Assembly (NCBI RefSeq): GCF_002139915.1
Contig: NZ_CP018788.1
Location: 992,001-1,056,000, forward strand
Length of the DNA: 64,000 bases
Direction: 5' to 3'
Source: Campylobacter devanensis
GTDB lineage: Bacteria; Campylobacterota; Campylobacteria; Campylobacterales; Campylobacteraceae
In this document: positions 28,537-37,002 of the stretch, one piece after another
Layout of the letters: each line of letters begins with the position of its first letter
How positions within the stretch are numbered: the first letter of the stretch is position 1
Translations under genes and position numbers: made by a program
Notes under the pieces: model-generated
What the model was told of the DNA's origin: nothing
Databases searched by the model: none
The model's input: the letters and a program-made list of their open reading frames with translations, nothing else

Positions 28537-29214
28537 TTAATCCTTAAATTTAATTTTTTTATACTCTATAGGGTCGATTTTGCCACTATCTCTAAACCCT
28601 TTTAGTCTTAATAGACAGCTATCACACTCCCCACAAGCAGCGTCCCCACTCTCATAGCAACTCCAAGTATTAGCTAGATTCACACCAAGCTCATAGGCCT
28701 TAGAGACTATTTGCGATTTTGATAACCCAATTAAAGGTGCTTTAAAGACAAACTCACATCCAGTGCCCAAATTCACCGCTCTATTCATCGCTTTTAAAAA
28801 CTCAAGCCGACAATCTGGATAGCCACTACTATCAGCCTCTACTAACCCCATATATATAGCCTCGCAATTTCTCACCTGTGCCACACTCGCACCAATAGAG
28901 ATAAAAATCCCATTTCTAAAGGCAACATAGGTATTTGGTAGCTCCTTATCATTTAGTGAGTTTTTTGGAATTTCAATGCTTTTATCAGTGAGAGAATTCC
29001 CACCAACACTAGCTATAAAATCAGCATTAATCACGATTCTATCTACAACCCCTAAATCATCGCAAATTTTATCAAAGCACTCACGCTCTTTTAGCATTGT
29101 TCTTTGATGGTAATCAAAATGCAACCCCACAATCTCATAGCCCTCACTCTTAGCGATACTAGCTGCTACTGCACTATCCATACCGCCACTTATAATACAC
29201 AAAGCCCTACGCAT
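28537..29214 (-). CDS. queC: 7-cyano-7-deazaguanine synthase
   Basis: 225 residues. PP-loop SGGMDS at 9-14, and a C-terminal zinc site CYESGDAACGECDSC. Converts 7-carboxy-7-deazaguanine to preQ0 with ATP and ammonia for queuosine in tRNA. Overlaps the phosphomannomutase stop by 8 bases. No preQ1 riboswitch was recognised nearby. Confidence 0.95.
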   Translation of the reverse strand: MRRALCIISGGMDSAVAASIAKSEGYEIVGLHFDYHQRTMLKERECFDKICDDLGVVDRIVINADFIASVGGNSLTDKSIEIPKNSLNDKELPNTYVAFRNGIFISIGASVAQVRNCEAIYMGLVEADSSGYPDCRLEFLKAMNRAVNLGTGCEFVFKAPLIGLSKSQIVSKAYELGVNLANTWSCYESGDAACGECDSCLLRLKGFRDSGKIDPIEYKKIKFKD

Positions 29215-30580
29215 TGATATTAGCCATAATTTTATCTACCAAAGCTATAACGCCATTTTGAATTTCTAGCATATTTTGCTCTGAATTTGCTTCAAATCTA
29301 GTTACTATCACAGGAGTTGTATTAGACGCTCTTACTAGTCCCCAGCCATTTTCAAATTTAATTCTCACCCCATCAATATCGATAATATCAACTATCTTTG
29401 GTAGCCCATTATTAGCTCTATTTAACTCAATTTTTAAAGCCTCTATAATCTTAAATTTACTCTCATCATCGGCTTTTATCTTCATCTCATCGGTTGAATA
29501 TAGCTTAGGTAATTTATCTAACTCCCCATCCAAATCAAACCCATTTGCTATTAGCTCAAGCACCCTTATCATCGCATATACCCCATCATCAAAACCAAAA
29601 AATCTCTCTTTGAAAAATATATGCCCACTCACTTCAGCCGCCATATCGATATTTAGCTCTTTCATAGCTTTTTTGATATTGCTATGACCGGTTTTGCCCA
29701 TGAAGCTTTTACCGATTTTATCTATCTCATCATACATATTTTGGCTACATTTGACCTCGCCTAAAACCCTAGGATTTTTCATATTTTTAGCATATAAATA
29801 GGCTAAATCATCCCCTTTTATCGTGCGTTTTGGCGTTAAAACCGCTATCCTATCAGCATCCCCATCAAATCCAAACCCAATATCATAGCCATTTTTTAAA
29901 GCCTCTTTCAGCTCTTTTATATTCTTCTCTTCACTAGGATCTGGATGGTGATTTGGAAACTCTCCATCAGGCTCTGGGTATAGCACATTAAACTCCAGCC
30001 CAAGCGCCTTAGCTATAGGCATTAGAGTTATACCCGCTACGCCATTTCCCGCATCGCAAATAATCTTTGTCTTTAGCCCTTTAAGATGCGAAAATTCCTT
30101 AGCATAAAAATCCACATATGAGCTTAAAATATCAAATTTAATAGCACTAAAATTATCTTCAACCACTCCACCACTAGCTATAAATTTATTAACGGCATCT
30201 TTTAAAGCTTGTAAATCATCACCAAAATAGCTATCTTTTTTAATCGTAATCTTAAATCCATTATACTCCTTTGGATTATGACTACCAGTTATCATCACAT
30301 TAGCATCAAATTTATCCGTAAAAACGCTAAAATACCCAACCGGCGTAGGCAACATCCCAATATCATAAATCTCAAGCCCAGCCGCATTAAATCCACTCAC
30401 TAAATACCCAAATAAATCTCTAGCCGAAACCCTAGCATCATATCCTACGCTTACACTCTTTACTCCACGGCTTTTCATCACATTGCCAAGGCATATTCCT
30501 ATTGCTTTGACGCTTTGCTCATTTAAATCTTTTTGGTAAATTCCTCTTATATCATACTCTCTAAATATAGAATCAAACAT
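29207..30580 (-). CDS. Phosphomannomutase/phosphoglucomutase
   Basis: 457 residues, alpha-D-phosphohexomutase family. Phosphoserine loop TGSHNP at 98-103 (Ser100), metal-binding DGDADR at 239-244, and sugar-binding and phosphate-binding motifs KMKIKADDESK-region and GWGLVRASNTTPVI. Interconverts hexose 1- and 6-phosphates for LOS, capsule or glycan precursors. Close to the bifunctional AlgC/ManB type and shaped like the C. jejuni Cj1407c protein; substrate preference is not readable. Confidence 0.92.
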   Translation of the reverse strand: MFDSIFREYDIRGIYQKDLNEQSVKAIGICLGNVMKSRGVKSVSVGYDARVSARDLFGYLVSGFNAAGLEIYDIGMLPTPVGYFSVFTDKFDANVMITGSHNPKEYNGFKITIKKDSYFGDDLQALKDAVNKFIASGGVVEDNFSAIKFDILSSYVDFYAKEFSHLKGLKTKIICDAGNGVAGITLMPIAKALGLEFNVLYPEPDGEFPNHHPDPSEEKNIKELKEALKNGYDIGFGFDGDADRIAVLTPKRTIKGDDLAYLYAKNMKNPRVLGEVKCSQNMYDEIDKIGKSFMGKTGHSNIKKAMKELNIDMAAEVSGHIFFKERFFGFDDGVYAMIRVLELIANGFDLDGELDKLPKLYSTDEMKIKADDESKFKIIEALKIELNRANNGLPKIVDIIDIDGVRIKFENGWGLVRASNTTPVIVTRFEANSEQNMLEIQNGVIALVDKIMANINA

Positions 30581-30693
30581 ATTTTAGCCTTAAATCAATA
30601 ATAAGGCTAGAATTTTAGCCAAATTTTTATAATCATTAGTTTAAATTTTATAAATTTTAATACGCATTTAATAGCTATTTTGTCTTTTTTGGC

Positions 30694-30699
30694 TATAAT
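30694..30699 (+). promoter_or_regulatory. -10 box of the thi operon, close to the start codon
   Basis: TATAAT at 30694-30699. The first ATG of the thiF frame is at 30707, only 7 bases downstream, with no Shine-Dalgarno between, which predicts an almost leaderless transcript. No thiamine-pyrophosphate riboswitch motif is visible in the 126-base gap. Confidence 0.5.
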
Positions 30700-30706
30700 C
30701 ACACCT

Positions 30707-31510
30707 ATGAAACAGATAATAGTAAATTCAATCACAAAAAATGTAAATTCCAACACACTTTGCCAGTTGCGAGCTGAGCTTGGCTTTGATGATAGCGTGA
30801 TTACCATATATAAAGGCTTTGCTACTAATGATGATTTAGAGCTAAGCGATGGTGATAGCGTAGTTTTTATAAACAAAGGTGAGCTTCCGCCAAAAGAGTG
30901 CTTAAAAGAGATGATGAGAGCTAGAAATAGCCCTGAGGTAAATATCGCTCTTGATAGTGCTAAAGTCGGTATAGCTGGGCTTGGTGGCCTTGGTAGTAGC
31001 GTGGCTATAGCCTTAGCTAGAGTTGGGGTAAGCTCTTTAAAATTAGTCGATTTCGATACCGTAGATCCATCAAATTTAAATCGCCAACAATACTTCATAG
31101 ATGACCTTGGCAAATACAAAACCCAAGCCCTAGCAGATATAATCGCCAAAATTAATCCATTTGTAAGCGTAGAGATAGAGACCATAAAACTAGATGAAAA
31201 CAATATAAATTTAGTATTTCAAAACTACGATATAGTCGCCGAATGCTTTGATAATCCTAAAGCCAAAGCTATGCTTATAAACAATCTCAAAAACAAAATT
31301 ATAGTCGCCGCAAGCGGCATGGCAGGATATGGTAGCAGTGATGATATCAAAACAATCCAAATGGCCAAAAATCTCTATATCTGCGGAGATTTAAAAAGTG
31401 CTGCAAGCATAGGAAATGGCCTTATGGCTCCAAGAGTCGGTATCTGTGCTATGAAACAAGCAAATCAAATTTTAGATATTTTAATAAAGCGAGTAAAAGA
31501 TAATGGATAA
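30707..31510 (+). CDS. thiF: ThiF-type sulfur-carrier adenylyltransferase with ThiS-like N-terminal domain
   Basis: 267 residues from the ATG at 30707. Residues 1-60 look like a ThiS/ubiquitin-like domain ([16 protein letters not shown], ending [12 protein letters not shown]) but without a C-terminal Gly-Gly. The E1-like domain follows with the nucleotide-binding loop [11 protein letters not shown] at 89-98 and [15 protein letters not shown]. It activates ThiS for sulfur transfer in thiazole synthesis. No separate thiS gene is found in this operon. The zinc CxxC pairs of MoeB are absent, as in ThiF family 2. Overlaps thiG by 8 bases. Confidence 0.85.
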   Translation: MKQIIVNSITKNVNSNTLCQLRAELGFDDSVITIYKGFATNDDLELSDGDSVVFINKGELPPKECLKEMMRARNSPEVNIALDSAKVGIAGLGGLGSSVAIALARVGVSSLKLVDFDTVDPSNLNRQQYFIDDLGKYKTQALADIIAKINPFVSVEIETIKLDENNINLVFQNYDIVAECFDNPKAKAMLINNLKNKIIVAASGMAGYGSSDDIKTIQMAKNLYICGDLKSAASIGNGLMAPRVGICAMKQANQILDILIKRVKDNG

Positions 31511-32264
31511 ACTAAATTTAGGCGGAAGACTATTTGATTCTAGATTTATTATGGGAAGTGGCAAATTTGACCCCGAGCTAATCACCGCTTGTATAGAAGA
31601 AGCAAACGCTCAAATCATCACCCTAGCAATCCGCAGAGTAAATAAAGATAGCGATATAAGCATAACCAAATTTATCCCTCAAAATATCACCCTACTACCA
31701 AACACAAGTGGCGCTAGAGACGCTAGTGAAGCCCTTAGAATCGCCCGTTTAGGTAGAGAGCTTGGCTGTGGCGATATGATAAAAATAGAAGTAATTAGAG
31801 ATAGCAAATTCCTACTACCTGATAACTATCAAACATTAAAAGCCGTTGAGCTTTTAGCTAGTGATGGCTTTATCCCACTTGCTTATATGATGCCAGACCT
31901 AGTCGCTGCTAGAGATATGGCAAATGCCGGCGCAGCAGCCATCATGCCCTTAGCCGCACCAATTGGGTCAAATAAAGGCCTAAGCAATAAAGATATAATC
32001 CAAATTTTAATAGATGAAATAGACCTACCAATCATCGTAGATGCCGGTATCGGCCGCCCTAGCCAAGCGTGTGAGGCTATGGAGATGGGTTGCGCTGCTG
32101 TGATGGTAAATACCGCTATTGCCACAGCTGGCGATATAAAAGGCATGGCAAGAGCCTTTAAAAACGCCGTTATAGCCGGTAGAGACGCCTATCTAGCTAA
32201 ATTTGGTAGAGTTATAAATACCGCTCAAGCTAGCTCGCCACTAACTGGATTTTTAGGACAATAG
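31503..32264 (+). CDS. thiG: Thiazole synthase
   Basis: 253 residues. Makes the thiazole phosphate from deoxyxylulose phosphate, dehydroglycine and ThiS-thiocarboxylate. Lys94 in IKIEVI is the Schiff-base residue of the family; phosphate-binding motifs [14 protein letters not shown] and [18 protein letters not shown] are complete. Stop and thiH start are contiguous. Confidence 0.95.
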   Translation: MDKLNLGGRLFDSRFIMGSGKFDPELITACIEEANAQIITLAIRRVNKDSDISITKFIPQNITLLPNTSGARDASEALRIARLGRELGCGDMIKIEVIRDSKFLLPDNYQTLKAVELLASDGFIPLAYMMPDLVAARDMANAGAAAIMPLAAPIGSNKGLSNKDIIQILIDEIDLPIIVDAGIGRPSQACEAMEMGCAAVMVNTAIATAGDIKGMARAFKNAVIAGRDAYLAKFGRVINTAQASSPLTGFLGQ

Positions 32265-33437
32265 ATGAAATTCATACAAAAAACAGACCCAATGGCTTAT
32301 CTACCATCGCAAGAACAGATCAAAAGCGATATAATGCTAAGGGTTTTAAATGAACGCCAAAATGTGGATTTTGATAAATTCAGTGCCTTTGATGTCCAAA
32401 AAGCCTTGGATAAAGATAATCTAAATTTAACAGACCTCCAAGCCCTTTTAAGCCCAGTAGCTGCTAATTTCCTTGAAGAGATAGTAGCCAAATCCAAAGC
32501 CACCAAAGAGCGATATTTCGGTAAAAATATCTATCTTTTTACCCCGCAATACATAGCAAATCACTGCGATAATAACTGCGTTTATTGTGGATTTAAAGTG
32601 GGTAATGATATCAAAAGAGCGCAATTAGATGAAAATGATATCATCAAAGAGCTAGAAAATATCGCCAAAACCGGATTAAAAGAGATACTCATCCTAACAG
32701 GCGAATCCCAAACCAAAACACCGCTAAATTATATCGCAAACGCTTGTAGATTAACTAAAAAATATTTTGATATAGTTGGTGTTGAAATTTATCCATTAAA
32801 TAGTGATGAATACGCTATTTTACATGATAACGGCGTGGATTTTGTAACTGTTTTTCAAGAGACTTATAACCCTATAAAATATGGCAAAATTCATCTATAC
32901 GGCAACAAAAGAGTCTTTCCATATAGATTTAACGCTCAAGAAAGAGCATTAATAGGCGGTATGCGTGGCGTGGCATTTGCGGCACTTCTTGGGATCGATG
33001 ACTGGCGCAAAGATGCTATGGCAACCGCTCTTCACGCATCCTTAATCCAAGCCAAATACCCTCACGCAGAAATTTCCATCTCCGTCCCACGCCTAAGACC
33101 GATTATCAATAACAATAAGATAAACCCACGAGATGTAACCGAACGAGCCTTATTACAAGTGATCGCTGCTTATAGGCTGTTTTTACCATACGCCAATATA
33201 ACGCTTAGTAGCCGTGAGAGTGCGTATTTTAGAGATCATGCCATAGCTCTTGGCGTCACTAAAGTCTCAGCCGGAGTAAGCGTAGCTATCGGCGAACACG
33301 GTGGCAAAGATGATGAAAGCAAGGGTGATGGACAATTTGAAATAAGCGATAATAGAGATGTCAATCAAATGAAAATCGCTATCAAAAATGCTGGTTTAAC
33401 ACCAGTAATGAGTGATTATATATACACAGGAGAATAA
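32265..33437 (+). CDS. thiH: 2-iminoacetate synthase (radical SAM tyrosine lyase)
   Basis: 390 residues. The radical-SAM cluster motif CDNNCVYC has cysteines at 101, 105 and 108. Cleaves tyrosine to dehydroglycine and p-cresol for anaerobic thiazole synthesis, so this organism uses the anaerobic route rather than ThiO. Follows thiG without a gap. Downstream lies a 32-residue ORF with its own ribosome site. Confidence 0.95.
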   Translation: MKFIQKTDPMAYLPSQEQIKSDIMLRVLNERQNVDFDKFSAFDVQKALDKDNLNLTDLQALLSPVAANFLEEIVAKSKATKERYFGKNIYLFTPQYIANHCDNNCVYCGFKVGNDIKRAQLDENDIIKELENIAKTGLKEILILTGESQTKTPLNYIANACRLTKKYFDIVGVEIYPLNSDEYAILHDNGVDFVTVFQETYNPIKYGKIHLYGNKRVFPYRFNAQERALIGGMRGVAFAALLGIDDWRKDAMATALHASLIQAKYPHAEISISVPRLRPIINNNKINPRDVTERALLQVIAAYRLFLPYANITLSSRESAYFRDHAIALGVTKVSAGVSVAIGEHGGKDDESKGDGQFEISDNRDVNQMKIAIKNAGLTPVMSDYIYTGE

Positions 33438-33438
33438 A

Positions 33439-33537
33439 ATGAATAACGACCCAGTTTTAGGTGGTAGTCAATGCCCTTTTAGCACAATGACAGCTAAAAT
33501 TAAAGCAATTTTTAGAAAAATATTTAAACAAGGCTAA
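33439..33537 (+). CDS. Possible 32-residue small protein after thiH
   Basis: ATG at 33439, one base after the thiH stop, with GGAG 6 nt upstream, ending TAA at 33535-33537. The peptide has an N-terminal MNNDPVLGGSQCPFSTMT and a basic amphipathic end (KIKAIFRKIFKQG). It could be a coupled small protein, or the eroded start of a longer gene (a GG..CPF start occurs in some haem enzymes, only a weak hint). The terminator follows 29 bases later, so the ORF is inside the thi transcript. Function unknown. Confidence 0.4.
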   Translation: MNNDPVLGGSQCPFSTMTAKIKAIFRKIFKQG

Positions 33538-33565
33538 ATATTTTAGCTTAAACTTTTAACCAATC

Positions 33566-33598
33566 ATTACTAGCTAACCTATTAGCTAGTAATATTTT
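33566..33598 (+). terminator. Intrinsic terminator of the thi operon
   Basis: ATTACTAGCTAA pairs perfectly with TTAGCTAGTAAT (12-bp stem, 4-base loop), followed by ATTTTAA. Confidence 0.8.
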
Positions 33599-33690
33599 AA
33601 ATAATGTCAAGATTGATTTAAATTCTAATAATCTATTAAAATTTATTACAACTTATAAAATATCGTTTATTATAAACTTCTACCAAAACT

Positions 33691-33708
33691 TTGGAACACC
33701 ATTTGCTT
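33691..33708 (+). promoter_or_regulatory. Sigma54 promoter of the plus-strand flagellin gene
   Basis: TTGGAACACCATTTGCTT has the GG-N10-GC spacing of -24/-12 promoters. It lies 43 bases before the flagellin ATG; the ribosome site AAAGGA follows. Confidence 0.85.
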
Positions 33709-33751
33709 AGGGCTTTTATAACTTAATAATATTTCTATAAAAGGATTTATA

Positions 33752-35323
33752 ATGGGTTTTAGAATAAATACAAACGTAGCAGCCTTAAATGCGCATGCTA
33801 ACTCTGTAGTAAATGATAGAGCACTTACTGGCTCTCTTGGTCGCCTTAGCTCAGGTCTTAGAATTCAAACAGCAGCTGATGATGCTTCTGGTATGGCTAT
33901 TGCTGATAGTCTTCGCTCTCAAGCTAACTCCTTAGGTCAAGCCATATCTAATGGTAATGATGCTGTAGGTATCATCCAAACTGCTGATAAAGCTATGGAT
34001 GAACAGATTAAAATACTTGATACTATTAAAACTAAAGCTATCCAAGCAGCACAAGATGGTCAAAATGCTGATTCTAGAAGAGCACTTCAAAATGATATTA
34101 GCAGACTTCTTGAAGAACTAGATATGATAGCTACTACTACAAGCTTTAATGGCCAACAGTTACTAAATGGAAATTTTTCAAACAAAAACTTCCAAATAGG
34201 TGCTTATAGTAATGAAACTGCAAAAGTAAGCATAGGTGCTACAAACTCAAATACTATAGGGCATACTAGGTTTGAGACACTAAATAATGCGGTTTATTCA
34301 GTTTATTCTAATATTTCAGCTCAAGATTTTATTGTAAAAATCAGTGGTGTTGATGGATATCCTAATGGCTATACATTCCAAACATTATCTGGAACAATTA
34401 TTCAAAAAGATGGTTATAAAGCAATAGCTGAAATGATGAATGGTGTAAGCGATAAAACTGGTGTAAGAGTTGAAGTTAATAATACTCAAATATTTAACGA
34501 TGTGGTTAGTGCTGGTAGTATTAAAAATCTAATGATAAATGGCGTAACTATTGGAAATATTACCGTAAAAGCTAATGATTCTGACAATGTCCTAATTGGA
34601 GCAATTAACGCTAAAAAAGATGAAACCGGAGTAGAAGCAAGCCTTGAAAATGGTAGATTAGTATTAGCTGCTAAAGATGGTAGAGCTATAAGAATCGGAG
34701 CATTTTCAGGTGCAAGCTTTATGGGTGGTGATACTGCTGGAGCGTCTGCAGGAAGTGATGGTGGTGGTGCTTTATTTTTAGGGACTATGACATTTATTCG
34801 CCAAGATGCTAGGGATATTAAAGTTGGAATTAATGGAATATCTCAAATATCTGGATTTACAAATGGCGGTGGAAGTATTACAGCAGTAAGCGTTGCTTCA
34901 ACTGCATATAATCAAGCTAGTGTAAATTTAAAATATATGAATGCTGGTACAATTGTTTCAGATATGGCTAAAGCAATGGGATTTTTTAGAGGTGGCGAAC
35001 TTTCTACTGGAACAGCTCAAGCTGGAGGAGTTAACACATATGCAGGCGCTCAAGCTATGGTTGATGTAGCTGAATCAGCTAGAAAAACTCTAGACAAGCT
35101 AAGAGCTGACCTAGGTTCAGTACAAAACCAATTAATAGCTACACTAAATAACATCACAGTTACTCAAGTAAATGTAAAATCAGCTGAATCTCAAATAAGA
35201 GATGTAGACTTTGCTAGTGAGAGTGCAAACTTCTCTAAATATAACATTCTAGCCCAAAGTGGAAGCTACGCTATGAGTCAAGCAAATGCTGTACAGCAAA
35301 ATGTCTTAAAGCTGCTACAATAA
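33752..35323 (+). CDS. Flagellin (FlaA/FlaB type), plus-strand copy
   Basis: 523 residues. Major filament subunit exported by the flagellar type III system. Conserved D0/D1 ends: [20 protein letters not shown] at the start, and [20 protein letters not shown] and [11 protein letters not shown] at the end. Central surface domains (about 180-430) differ from the minus-strand copy at 37003-38580, while the first 180 and last 100 residues are nearly identical. Driven by a sigma54-type promoter. In C. jejuni the sigma54-driven copy is flaB, but because both copies here have such promoters, which one deserves the name flaA cannot be told. Confidence 0.95.
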   Translation: MGFRINTNVAALNAHANSVVNDRALTGSLGRLSSGLRIQTAADDASGMAIADSLRSQANSLGQAISNGNDAVGIIQTADKAMDEQIKILDTIKTKAIQAAQDGQNADSRRALQNDISRLLEELDMIATTTSFNGQQLLNGNFSNKNFQIGAYSNETAKVSIGATNSNTIGHTRFETLNNAVYSVYSNISAQDFIVKISGVDGYPNGYTFQTLSGTIIQKDGYKAIAEMMNGVSDKTGVRVEVNNTQIFNDVVSAGSIKNLMINGVTIGNITVKANDSDNVLIGAINAKKDETGVEASLENGRLVLAAKDGRAIRIGAFSGASFMGGDTAGASAGSDGGGALFLGTMTFIRQDARDIKVGINGISQISGFTNGGGSITAVSVASTAYNQASVNLKYMNAGTIVSDMAKAMGFFRGGELSTGTAQAGGVNTYAGAQAMVDVAESARKTLDKLRADLGSVQNQLIATLNNITVTQVNVKSAESQIRDVDFASESANFSKYNILAQSGSYAMSQANAVQQNVLKLLQ

Positions 35324-35335
35324 GTTAGTTTTAGT

Positions 35336-35368
35336 ACTACGCCTAAACACAAGGCGTAGTAATCTTTT
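35336..35368 (+). terminator. Intrinsic terminator after the plus-strand flagellin
   Basis: ACTACGCCT pairs with AGGCGTAGT (9-bp stem, 7-base loop), followed by AATCTTTTA. Confidence 0.8.
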
Positions 35369-35424
35369 ATATAAATTTAACTAATCACACTACTAGGGAT
35401 ATTTACAATCCTATCAGCTTTGTG

Positions 35425-35619
35425 CTATCTCATCAATCCCACAGACCATTCCAATTCACCTATGCTCGATACATATCCAGTATCAATACACTGCCATAGA
35501 TACTCCATCTCTACCTAGAAGCCTTAGAGAATGTAGAGGAATTTTTTACTATTGTATTCATTTTTGATAAATCTTACTATCTCTTCACATAGTGGTTTGC
35601 TATATTTACATTTTTGCAT
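35425..35619 (-). pseudogene. Remnant of a LegC-type sugar aminotransferase gene
   Basis: Starts with an ATG at 35619 inside the last codons of the dehydratase gene, the usual coupled position for the next pathway gene. Frame 1 gives EEIVRFIKNEYNSKKF; the next frame gives IPLH; a third gives MEYLWQCIDTGYVSSIG before a stop at 35425. Joined, these match the N-terminus of LegC-family aminotransferases (F-I-x-x-x-Y...F-I-P-L-H-x-P...E-Y-L-x-x-C-I-D-T-G-Y-V-S-S-V-G). At least two frameshifts, and nothing resembling the other roughly 300 residues remains. It is therefore a decayed fragment. The match is from memory of the family, not from a search. Confidence 0.65.
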
Positions 35620-36778
35620 CTAGATATCTCCCTTTTTCTATGTGATTAAACTCAGGTAAAACTTGCATAAATTCCGCCATTATCGCATCTTTATCAAATT
35701 TTCCATCTGCTATCATTGATTTTATATTTGCCTCAAATGTATTTAGACCTGCCCCATTTATCACCGGCTCATTCTCTATCACGCCAATACTAGCAAACCG
35801 CTCCATATCTAACTGCTCATTATCTGTGTAAAACTCCTCATAATCTTTCTCGCCGGTTGTATCACTACTACCAAATAGGCACGCCCATTGTCCATTTTGC
35901 GCTAGTTGAGCAGCCTTTGCTCTAGCCTCATCTTCATTTTTACATATATATGGCTCATAGCCTTTAGAATGTAGATAACGCACAGCTATATCACTGAATT
36001 TTATCAAATTTAGCTTCTCATCTAGCTTTGGAAAGAAAATCTCTCTATTTTCTCCAAATATCGCACTTAATAAACATAATTCGCCAGATTCCTTAGGTGT
36101 TATAAAATATCTACGAACATCATTTGGTGCTACAATTGGCTGGAGCTTTTTGATTCGTTGTTCAAATCCGTGTAATAAGCTTCCATCGCTAAAGGCGACA
36201 TTTGCAAATCTAGCCATACTTACTGGTGTTAAATTTGATCTGTAAAATGCAAACATCTCCATAATTCGTTTACTAGCCCCCATCATATTAGCAGGATTGG
36301 CTGCTTTATCGCTACTAACAGTGAAATATCTTTTTGAGCGTTTCATCAATTCATCACTATTGAATATATTTGTTTGGATTAGTCGCATTAATGTATATGG
36401 ATCCTTTTCACTTCTTACATGTTTTAAAGCGCTTAAATTTAGCACATAATCATACTTATTACCATCTATCAACGCTTTAAATATATTTGAACCAGCATCT
36501 ATAGCATAGGTAGCAAACTCACCTTGTATATAGCCATAACTACTTCTAATATCACGCACTAACTCTACTAAGTTATTTTCACTAATATCAACTACATCAA
36601 GACGCATTGGCTCTCTAGCAAATATCTCTTTTACTACCGCTGAGCCGATACTACCAGCGCCACCAACTACTAAAAATTTAGAACTAGAAATACGCTCATT
36701 TAATTCATCTTTAAGTCTAGCCATATCACTATCAAATAGCGACTCACTCCTACCTATAAGATTTAAAACATCAATCAT
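35606..36778 (-). CDS. Nucleotide-sugar 4,6-dehydratase, CapD/PglF type
   Basis: 390 residues, soluble SDR enzyme. GGAGSIG at 39-45 binds NAD; TVSSDKAANPANMMGASKR contains the catalytic region at 155-171, with Met in place of the SDR tyrosine, as in the PglF/CapD branch. Probably makes a UDP-4-keto-6-deoxy-HexNAc. Enzymes of this length commonly sit directly before legC in legionaminic-acid clusters, and a legC remnant indeed overlaps its 3' end. Lying between two flagellin genes, it was probably part of flagellin glycosylation. Whether it still feeds a pathway is unknown. Confidence 0.8.
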   Translation of the reverse strand: MIDVLNLIGRSESLFDSDMARLKDELNERISSSKFLVVGGAGSIGSAVVKEIFAREPMRLDVVDISENNLVELVRDIRSSYGYIQGEFATYAIDAGSNIFKALIDGNKYDYVLNLSALKHVRSEKDPYTLMRLIQTNIFNSDELMKRSKRYFTVSSDKAANPANMMGASKRIMEMFAFYRSNLTPVSMARFANVAFSDGSLLHGFEQRIKKLQPIVAPNDVRRYFITPKESGELCLLSAIFGENREIFFPKLDEKLNLIKFSDIAVRYLHSKGYEPYICKNEDEARAKAAQLAQNGQWACLFGSSDTTGEKDYEEFYTDNEQLDMERFASIGVIENEPVINGAGLNTFEANIKSMIADGKFDKDAIMAEFMQVLPEFNHIEKGRYLDAKM

Positions 36779-36795
36779 TTTATACTCTTTTTTTG

Positions 36796-36801
36796 ATTAT
36801 A
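36796..36801 (-). promoter_or_regulatory. -10 box of the dehydratase gene
   Basis: TATAAT on the minus strand about 18 bases before the start codon, so the gene has its own promoter and does not depend on flagellin read-through. Confidence 0.5.
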
Positions 36802-36841
36802 TTTTACCAACTTATAGCTGAATTTAGTAAATTTAATACTC

Positions 36842-36869
36842 TTTTACCTCTGGTTTCCCAGAGGTAAAA
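36842..36869 (-). terminator. Strong hairpin downstream of the minus-strand flagellin
   Basis: TTTTACCTCTGG pairs with CCAGAGGTAAAA (12 bp) with a GAAA loop on the minus strand. It lies in the 224-base gap after the flagellin stop and probably ends that transcript, although no U-run follows outside the stem. Confidence 0.55.
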
Positions 36870-36980
36870 AGGACTTGTAAAGTTTAATGAGTTTTAAAAG
36901 TGCGAGTTGATTAAATCACTCTACGAACGACCGCACACCGTGAGTAGAGTTAAGAGGCTTTTATCATTGCATAGCAATGA
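36870..36980 (-). other. Structured 3' region of the minus-strand flagellin transcript
   Basis: No ORF. Contains a second inverted repeat, ACTCTAC...GTAGAGT (36918-36924 / 36944-36950), enclosing a C/G-rich loop, and a small hairpin TCATTGC-ATA-GCAATGA at 36964-36980. It could be a structured 3' UTR or a small RNA. Confidence 0.35.
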
Positions 36981-37002
36981 AATGTATATTACTAAAACTA
37001 AC

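Noticed and set aside
30581-30706. TPP riboswitch before the thi operon
   Set aside because: No conserved thi-box sequence and too little space between the -10 box and the start codon.
30607-31203. 198-residue minus-strand frame over thiF
   Set aside because: Antisense to ThiF with its clear nucleotide-binding loop; no ribosome site.
33538-33751. Sigma28 promoter for the plus-strand flagellin
   Set aside because: No clear sigma28-type element was found, whereas the sigma54 element is well formed.
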